Origin: an uncultured Clostridia bacterium
Lineage (GTDB): Bacteria; Bacillota; Clostridia; UBA1381
Direction of reading: 5' to 3'
Assembly (NCBI GenBank): GCA_934487205.1
Contig: CAKSRS010000073.1
Coordinates: forward strand, 1-11,063
DNA: 11,063 nucleotides
A program made the position numbers and the translations under genes. Below, piece by piece: positions 6,553 through 11,063 of the stretch (position 1 is the first letter of the stretch; each line of letters begins with the position of its first letter). Below the pieces are notes generated by a model. The model searched no databases and was not told the DNA's origin. It saw only the letters and a program-made list of their open reading frames with translations.

Positions 6553-6581
6553 TTGTATTTACGGGAAATTTGTGTTAAAAT
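6553..6581 (+). promoter_or_regulatory. Divergent promoter of the ykgJ-like/vanW/topB operon
   Basis: Plus strand: -35 TTGTAT (6553-6558), 17-bp spacer, -10 TAAAAT (6576-6581) with an upstream TG (6573-6574, extended -10). Its -35 box is separated from that of the divergent minus-strand promoter by only 15 bp. The predicted start near 6588 gives a leader of about 35 nt. A second TATAAT at 6587-6592 has no suitable -35. Confidence 0.7.
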
Positions 6582-6622
6582 ATTCTTATAATTATATTCC
6601 CTGATATTGAAAGGATTATGAA

Positions 6623-7144
6623 ATGAAAATAGCGTACATATATTTACAGCTGTACAGGCTGTTCGATAATTCAACGCCGCTGCCTGCCGACTGCGGTAAG
6701 CTGTGCGGCAGCGCCTGCTGCGAGGGTGATGATGCGGGAATGTATCTTTTTCCGGGCGAGGCAAGCGTTTACAAGCTTTTAAACCCCAATTGGTGCAAGC
6801 TTGAAAAGTCCGATTTTACATACGAATACGGCGGCAAAACAAAAAATGTGCCGCTGCTTATATGCTGCGGTGAGTGCGACCGCTATCAGCGACCGCTTGC
6901 ATGCCGTATCTTCCCGCTGACGCCGTATGTCGGCAAAAACGGGCGCCTTGAAATCATGATCGACCCGCGTGCAAAATCGCTATGCCCACTTTCCCATGAA
7001 TTGACTTTAGAGCAATTTGACAAAAAATTCATAAAAAATATTGAAAAAACATTCATTTTATTGATGAAAAATGCAGAAATTAAAGAATACATGAACAAGT
7101 ATTCGGAATATATTGATGAATACAGAAAATTTTATAAAGAGTGA
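6623..7144 (+). CDS. Cysteine-rich YkgJ-like (CxxCxxCC-type) protein, 173 aa
   Basis: Function unknown. The protein has ten cysteines: Cys24, 28, 32 and 33 in CGKLCGSACCEGD, Cys58, then Cys81, 82, 85 and 94 in LLICCGECDRYQRPLACRIFPL, and Cys121. The CC pair followed by an FPGE-type segment (GMYLFPGEA, 39-47) and the RPLACRIFPL block resemble the YkgJ cysteine-cluster family, thought to bind a metal or iron-sulfur centre; the spacing of the first cluster (C-x3-C-x3-CC) is slightly different from the family name pattern. It has no signal peptide and is probably cytoplasmic. The C-terminal third (from about 125) is charged and probably helical, without cysteine. The start at 6623 is supported by AAGG at 6611-6614, 8 nt upstream. 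It is the first gene of the plus-strand operon and ends 5 nt before the VanW gene. Metal binding is inferred. Confidence 0.75.
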   Translation: MKIAYIYLQLYRLFDNSTPLPADCGKLCGSACCEGDDAGMYLFPGEASVYKLLNPNWCKLEKSDFTYEYGGKTKNVPLLICCGECDRYQRPLACRIFPLTPYVGKNGRLEIMIDPRAKSLCPLSHELTLEQFDKKFIKNIEKTFILLMKNAEIKEYMNKYSEYIDEYRKFYKE

Positions 7145-7149
7145 TAATT

Positions 7150-8784
7150 ATGGAACATAATAAACCAAAGTCTAATTTTTTAAGCTCACCGGCGACAAAA
7201 ATAATAATTCCGGTTGTCGCTGTTATTTTGCTGCTGATAATTTTTTATGCAGCCGTTATTTCTACCGACGGTATCGCTAAAGGAATCAGCGTAAACGGTA
7301 CGTATATCGGCGGCAAAAGCCTGTCCGACGCGGCAGAACTCTTGTCCGGCAAGACAATTCCCGAAAATCAGATAATTACGGTTAATACGGCGGGAGGCGC
7401 AAGAACGGAATTTTCCGCCGCGGACATACAGCTCTCGCACAATGCCGAAGCTACGGCACAGACGGCATACGCCCTGACTCACACTGGGAACATCGTAAAA
7501 GACGCCGCAAAAAAAGCAGAATTATTCTTCTCGCACAAAGATATTCCGTTCCAATGCGACGCCGACATCGGCAAGCTTGACGATATCCTCTACGCATTCG
7601 GTGCGGAACAGAACGGCGAACTTGAAAACTATATTCTCGATTTCAACGGCGAATACGTAAACGTATCGCGCGGCAAACCGGGGCAAAGCCGTGATGTTTC
7701 CAAAGCGCGCGAGACCGTTCTGGACGCCGCGGCAAAGGATAACTTTACGGTTACGGCGGAGTTTGCAAAGAGCGAGCCGCCCATGCCCGACCTCGGAAGT
7801 CTGTTTGACGCCGTTTATATCGCGCCCGTTGACGCACGTTATGAAATTGTTGACGGCAAAGTTGTCATGTATGCCGAGCAAAACGGACGGCAAATCGATA
7901 AAATTGAGGCGGGCACGCAGCTTGAAAAGCTTAAAAACGGCGAAACAATAACGCTGAAAGTCATAACGCTTACGCCGAACGTGACGCTGCAGTCGCTTAA
8001 TGCAAAGCTGTTCAACCACACATTGAGCGAATATTCCACTTTATATTCGTCCTCCAATAAAAACCGCAGCAAAAATATTGAAATCGCCGCAAATAAAATT
8101 AACGGCACTATTTTGGCGCCGGGCGAAGATTTTTCATATAACAATATCGTCGGTCCGCGTACGGCGGCAAACGGTTTTCTTGACGCACCCATGTTCGAAA
8201 ACGGCGAAACCGTCCAGGGCACGGGCGGCGGCGTATGCCAGGTCAGCAGCACTTTGTATTCGGCGGTTTTGTATGCCGATCTGCAGATTGTTACGCGTCG
8301 ATGTCATTCGCTCACTGTGGCGTATGTGCCGAAGGGACAGGACGCTACCGTCGCTTACGGCAGCATTGATTTTCAATTTAAAAATAACATGGCATACCCT
8401 GTCAGAATTTCCGCATCGGCGGGAAAGGGCAAGGTTACAATATCGATTACCGGCACGAAACCCGATGCTGACAAGACCGTTAAAATAATCAACACGGTTA
8501 CCAAAACGAAAGAACCGACAATTGAAGAAGTCACGGATACATCAATTATGACGGGCAGCAAAAAGGTTTTGTCCGCCGGAAAAACGGGGTATACAGTGGA
8601 GACAACCCGCACGGTGTATGAAAACGGCGTCGAAACAAAATCCGAAAGAATGGGCAGAAGCGTATATAAAATGGTTCCGTCAAAAGTGGCGGTGGGCGCC
8701 GGCGTACCGACGCCTATGCCAACGCTCCAGCCGCGTGTTACGCCGACTCCCGCGCCCGAAATCGAAACGGAAGCCGCAGAATAA
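7150..8784 (+). CDS. Membrane-anchored VanW/G5 domain protein, 544 aa
   Basis: A cell-envelope protein of the VanW family, whose biochemical role is not established although relatives occur in vancomycin-resistance clusters and beside peptidoglycan genes. A short basic N-terminus precedes one membrane helix (about 18-37), without a clear cleavage site, so the bulk is probably outside and membrane-tethered. Residues about 85-275 resemble the putative peptidoglycan-binding (PG_binding_4) repeats that often precede VanW. The VanW domain (about 290-425) has PGEDFSYNNIVGPRT, GTGGGVCQVSSTLYSAV with Cys363, RRCHSLTVAY with His386, and PKGQDATVAYG with Asp398. A G5 domain (about 462-515: GSKKVLSAGKTGY, TTRTVYENG) and a Pro/Thr-rich tail (519-544) follow. 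Start: AAAGAG at 7136-7141 is 8 nt before ATG 7150; a GTG at 7141 in the same frame would overlap the previous stop but has no good ribosome binding site. It is 18 nt before topB. Confidence 0.85.
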   Translation: MEHNKPKSNFLSSPATKIIIPVVAVILLLIIFYAAVISTDGIAKGISVNGTYIGGKSLSDAAELLSGKTIPENQIITVNTAGGARTEFSAADIQLSHNAEATAQTAYALTHTGNIVKDAAKKAELFFSHKDIPFQCDADIGKLDDILYAFGAEQNGELENYILDFNGEYVNVSRGKPGQSRDVSKARETVLDAAAKDNFTVTAEFAKSEPPMPDLGSLFDAVYIAPVDARYEIVDGKVVMYAEQNGRQIDKIEAGTQLEKLKNGETITLKVITLTPNVTLQSLNAKLFNHTLSEYSTLYSSSNKNRSKNIEIAANKINGTILAPGEDFSYNNIVGPRTAANGFLDAPMFENGETVQGTGGGVCQVSSTLYSAVLYADLQIVTRRCHSLTVAYVPKGQDATVAYGSIDFQFKNNMAYPVRISASAGKGKVTISITGTKPDADKTVKIINTVTKTKEPTIEEVTDTSIMTGSKKVLSAGKTGYTVETTRTVYENGVETKSERMGRSVYKMVPSKVAVGAGVPTPMPTLQPRVTPTPAPEIETEAAE

Positions 8785-8788
8785 GAAA

Positions 8789-8794
8789 AGAGGT
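8789..8794 (+). promoter_or_regulatory. Ribosome binding site that decides the topB start
   Basis: AGAGGT lies 8 nt before the ATT at 8803, the normal spacing for a start codon there. It is 71 nt from the first in-frame ATG (8866), which has no comparable site near it. An in-frame TAG at 8794-8796 sets the upstream limit of the reading frame. Confidence 0.75.
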
Positions 8795-8802
8795 AGATTT
8801 AC

Positions 8803-10890
8803 ATTATACTGATTATTGCAGAAAAGCCCAGCCTTGCGCGCAATATAGCCACCGCGATTGGACAAATGAAAAAATCCGGCGGTTATCTGTACAACGATAA
8901 ATATATTGTAACATGGGCGTTCGGTCACCTGTTTTCGCTTGCCGATATAGAGGACTACAACCCCAATCCCGACGGCAGATGGACCATGAAAAATATTCCG
9001 TGTTTTCCGCAGGAATTTAAATTTACATTAAAGCGCGGACGTGATAAATCGGTCGACCCCGGCGTCCGTGAGAGATTTGAAACCATACGCGCTCTTTGCG
9101 GCAGAGACGATGTCGATACCATCGTCAACGCGGGCGACTCGGATCGCGAAGGTGAAATAATTATCCGTATTTGCGTAGAAAAATCGCAAATTTCAGACAA
9201 GCCGTTCAAGCGCCTGTGGCTACCCGACCAAACACCGCAGACAATAAACAAGGCGCTTGCTGAAATGAAAGATGAATCCGAATACCAAAATCTTGCAAAC
9301 GAAGGTTTTGCACGCACATACATAGACTGGCTTTACGGCGTAAATCTGACGCGTTACGCAACGCTGAAAACGGGTACGCTTTTACGCGTAGGGCGCGTTA
9401 TTGTGCCTATTGTCAAGGCGATTTATGACCGCGATATGTCAATACGCAATTTCAAACCCGAAATTTATTATGCGATTTCAAGCAAAGCGGAAACCAAAGG
9501 CGAGGAAATCGAACTTGTAAGCAAGGAAAAATTCAGCAAAAACGAACTTGCCAAAGCGCAGCGGCTATGCGACGAATATAATGCGGAAAAAGCCGTTGTA
9601 ATTTCCAAAAAGAAGAAAAAAGATACGTTAAAGCCCGGGAAATTGTATTCGCTTACAAAACTTCAAAATGTATTGGGAAAAAAATACAAAATGCCGATGG
9701 AGGAAAGTCTGAAAATACTTCAGGGGCTGTACGAAAAAGGTTATGTTACCTACCCGCGAACCAATTCGGAATACCTTGCCACGGCGGAGCAGGATAAAAT
9801 CAAACAGATTATACAGGGTGTTTCGCAGCTCGGCTATCCCGTTGCATTTAAGTTCAGCAAAACCATTTTTGACGACAGCAAAATCGAATCACACTCCGCT
9901 CTTACGCCGACCTATAAAATCCCGAAAAAAGATGCCCTCACTGAGGAAGAATATCAGATTTACAGTACGATAATGCGGCGTTTTGCCGCGGTTTTCTGCA
10001 GCGAAGAATGTATCGCGGAAAAAAATGAAATAAAAATTAAAGTCGGCGACCGTGAAGAATTTACCCTCAAAGGAACCGTCATTGTCCAAAAAGGGTGGAC
10101 AAAATATGACGATTACAACAAAAAGGATAAAATCCTGCCGCCGCTTGAAAAAGGCGATGAAATCAATATTGATTTCAAGCCGCATGAAAAGGAAACCTCG
10201 CCGCCGAAACACTACACCATCGAAACGCTCAACAACTATCTGAAAAATCCGTTTCGCGAGGACAAGCAAAACCTTGATAATGATGACGACGCGGAGGAAT
10301 ACCGCGCCATTTTCGAAGGCTTGGAGCTCGGCACCGAGGCAACCCGCACGGGCATAATCGATAACGCCGTAAAAAGCGGATATATTCAGCTGAAAAAAGA
10401 TGTCTACTATCTTCTTCCCGGCGGTGAATTTTTAATCGAATCACTGTCGCGCATGAATATAAGCATGGATAAGTATAAAACAGCCGAGCTCGGCAAATCG
10501 CTGAAAAAGGTTTATCGCGGCGAAATGCAGATTTCGGACAGCGTAGCGCTTGCACAGAAGGAAATATCGGAAGTTTTTGTACGCACCGCATGTCCGCCCG
10601 AAACCGATACCGATGACGGTTTTATCGGCGATGTTGCAGGGAAATGTCCGTTATGCGGACGCGATGTTGTGCGGACGCGGTTCGGTTACGGCTGCACAGG
10701 CTATAAGGACGGCTGCAAATTTACCGTCAACAATATCATTTTAGGCAGAACAATTTCAATAGAAAATATGCGAAAGCTGTTATCCGAAGGGAAAACAGCT
10801 AAAATCGACGGATTTATATCCAAAAGGACGGGAAATAAATTTTCCGCACAGCTAAAGCTGGAAAACGGGCGCGCCGTCTTTGATTTTTAA
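8803..10890 (+). CDS. topB: DNA topoisomerase III (type IA), 695 aa, apparent ATT start
   Basis: Single-strand cutting topoisomerase that relaxes negative supercoils and separates linked DNA. The Toprim motif ILIIAEKPSLARNIA is encoded from 8806, before the first ATG (8866), so the real start must be upstream; the only choices are ATT, ATA or CTG. ATT 8803 follows AGAGGT by 8 nt and places catalytic glutamate at position 7, as in E. coli TopB. Further landmarks: FGHLFSL, DSDREGE (Asp112, Asp114, Glu116), YGVNLTRYATL, active-site Tyr317 in VTYPRTNSEYL, ESHSALTPT, EGLELGTEATRTGIID, then a four-cysteine zinc ribbon (Cys615, 618, 631, 638) and a C-terminal topoisomerase repeat. Starting at 8866 would remove the catalytic Glu. 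It is the last gene of the ykgJ-like/vanW operon. Family is certain; the start codon is inferred, and a base error or mutation of ATG is the alternative. Confidence 0.92.
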   Translation: MILIIAEKPSLARNIATAIGQMKKSGGYLYNDKYIVTWAFGHLFSLADIEDYNPNPDGRWTMKNIPCFPQEFKFTLKRGRDKSVDPGVRERFETIRALCGRDDVDTIVNAGDSDREGEIIIRICVEKSQISDKPFKRLWLPDQTPQTINKALAEMKDESEYQNLANEGFARTYIDWLYGVNLTRYATLKTGTLLRVGRVIVPIVKAIYDRDMSIRNFKPEIYYAISSKAETKGEEIELVSKEKFSKNELAKAQRLCDEYNAEKAVVISKKKKKDTLKPGKLYSLTKLQNVLGKKYKMPMEESLKILQGLYEKGYVTYPRTNSEYLATAEQDKIKQIIQGVSQLGYPVAFKFSKTIFDDSKIESHSALTPTYKIPKKDALTEEEYQIYSTIMRRFAAVFCSEECIAEKNEIKIKVGDREEFTLKGTVIVQKGWTKYDDYNKKDKILPPLEKGDEINIDFKPHEKETSPPKHYTIETLNNYLKNPFREDKQNLDNDDDAEEYRAIFEGLELGTEATRTGIIDNAVKSGYIQLKKDVYYLLPGGEFLIESLSRMNISMDKYKTAELGKSLKKVYRGEMQISDSVALAQKEISEVFVRTACPPETDTDDGFIGDVAGKCPLCGRDVVRTRFGYGCTGYKDGCKFTVNNIILGRTISIENMRKLLSEGKTAKIDGFISKRTGNKFSAQLKLENGRAVFDF

Positions 10891-10903
10891 CCCGTTTTTG
10901 TAC

Positions 10904-10925
10904 AAAAAAATCCCGCAAAACGGGA
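10904..10925 (-). terminator. Minus-strand terminator-like hairpin after topB
   Basis: TCCCG (10911-10915) pairs with CGGGA (10921-10925) across a 5-nt loop; on the minus strand the stem is followed by seven U (10910-10904). It would stop transcripts arriving from the right, protecting topB from antisense reading. The same bases allow another, exclusive pairing: CCCGTTTT (10891-10898) with AAAACGGG (10917-10924). No minus-strand gene is visible to the right within the window. Confidence 0.5.
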
Positions 10926-10938
10926 GTTCACCTTAGGG

Positions 10939-10963
10939 ATTTTACAAAACAAGTAAAATTTTT
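10939..10963 (+). terminator. AT-rich terminator candidate after topB
   Basis: ATTTTAC (10939-10945) pairs with GTAAAAT (10953-10959), 7 bp with a 7-nt loop, followed by UUUU (10960-10963). It is 48 nt after the topB stop, in the right orientation to end the plus-strand operon, but the stem is weak. Confidence 0.45.
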
Positions 10964-10987
10964 ATCTGACATTCCTCAAGCGGTGCT

Positions 10988-11009
10988 AAAAAAGTGCGAT
11001 GACTCGCAC
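10988..11009 (-). terminator. Second minus-strand terminator-like hairpin
   Basis: GTGCGA (10994-10999) pairs with TCGCAC (11004-11009) around a 4-nt loop; on the minus strand it is followed by six U (10993-10988). On the plus strand GGTGC (10982-10986) could instead pair with GCACC (11006-11010), so two foldings compete. Confidence 0.4.
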
Positions 11010-11018
11010 CTCAACACC

Positions 11019-11056
11019 CCTGCCCCTCAATCTTGAGGGGTAGGCTTTTCTTTTTT
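11019..11056 (+). terminator. Strong plus-strand intrinsic terminator
   Basis: CCTGCCCCTCA (11019-11029) pairs with TGAGGGGTAGG (11034-11044), 11 bp including one G-U pair, with a 4-nt loop; TTTTCTTTTTT follows after one C (11046-11056). It is the best terminator in the right-hand intergenic region. It may end the topB transcript, or be an attenuator or small-RNA terminator in a leader belonging to a gene to the right. Confidence 0.8.
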
Positions 11057-11063
11057 CTAATTC

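Noticed and set aside
6618..6626. A minimal ATG-AAA-TGA frame whose stop overlaps the start of the YkgJ-like gene.
   Set aside because: Such a two-codon frame readily arises by chance in AT-rich sequence; the ribosome binding site spacing (8 nt) fits the longer gene at 6623.
7141..7149. GTG at 7141 as the start of the VanW protein, overlapping the previous stop codon.
   Set aside because: It has no ribosome binding site at normal spacing, while ATG 7150 has AAAGAG 8 nt upstream; the two differ by only three residues.
8866..10890. ATG 8866 as the topB start.
   Set aside because: It would remove the conserved Toprim strand with the catalytic glutamate, which is encoded in frame just upstream, and it lacks a ribosome binding site.
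10895..10908. The palindrome TTTTTGTACAAAAA after topB as an operator.
   Set aside because: It lies after a stop codon with no promoter nearby and overlaps the U-run of a terminator-like hairpin; it is probably a by-product of T and A runs.

Overview
The window looks like a chromosomal segment from a low-to-moderate GC Gram-positive bacterium of the class Clostridia (Firmicutes/Bacillota), probably an uncultured or gut-type lineage. The evidence is near-consensus sigma-A-type promoters with 17-bp spacers, strong AGGAGG ribosome binding sites, a Clostridia-style thymidylate kinase, a VanW/G5 cell-envelope protein, and an rpsJ start typical of Firmicutes. No mobile element, CRISPR array, tRNA or rRNA was recognised.

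Left edge, minus strand: the first 35 codons of rpsJ (ribosomal protein S10/NusE), normally the first gene of the S10 ribosomal protein operon. It has its own promoter at 450-478 and an approximately 335-nt untranslated leader. The leader contains several hairpins, including one followed by a U-rich run that looks like a transcription attenuator (226-264).

567-6464, minus strand: one apparent operon read from a perfect-consensus promoter (6509-6537). In transcription order it encodes a ParE/GyrB-like topoisomerase ATPase subunit, a ParC/GyrA-like DNA-cleaving subunit, a TagA/WecG-family glycosyltransferase, thymidylate kinase, and a 47-residue lipoprotein too short to appear in normal gene calls. 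It ends in a long AT-rich hairpin terminator (501-550), directly before the rpsJ promoter.

6553-10890, plus strand: a second, divergent operon starts from a promoter whose -35 box lies 15 bp from the -35 box of the first. It encodes a cysteine-rich YkgJ-like protein, a membrane-anchored VanW/G5 protein, and DNA topoisomerase III (topB). The catalytic N-terminus of topB is encoded in frame upstream of its first ATG, and no ATG, GTG or TTG is available. The best start is an ATT codon at 8803, placed exactly where homologues have Met1 and 8 nt after a Shine-Dalgarno sequence.

Right edge, 10891-11063: no gene, but a dense set of hairpins including minus-strand and plus-strand terminator-like structures.

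Together the two divergent operons carry a complete type IIA topoisomerase pair plus a type IA topoisomerase, alongside nucleotide supply (tmk) and cell-envelope genes (tagA, VanW). I found no clear sign of an entirely new multi-gene system. The points most worth following up are the ATT start of topB, the attenuator-like rpsJ leader, the missing quinolone-contact serine in the ParC-like subunit, the micro-lipoprotein, and the hairpin-rich right edge.
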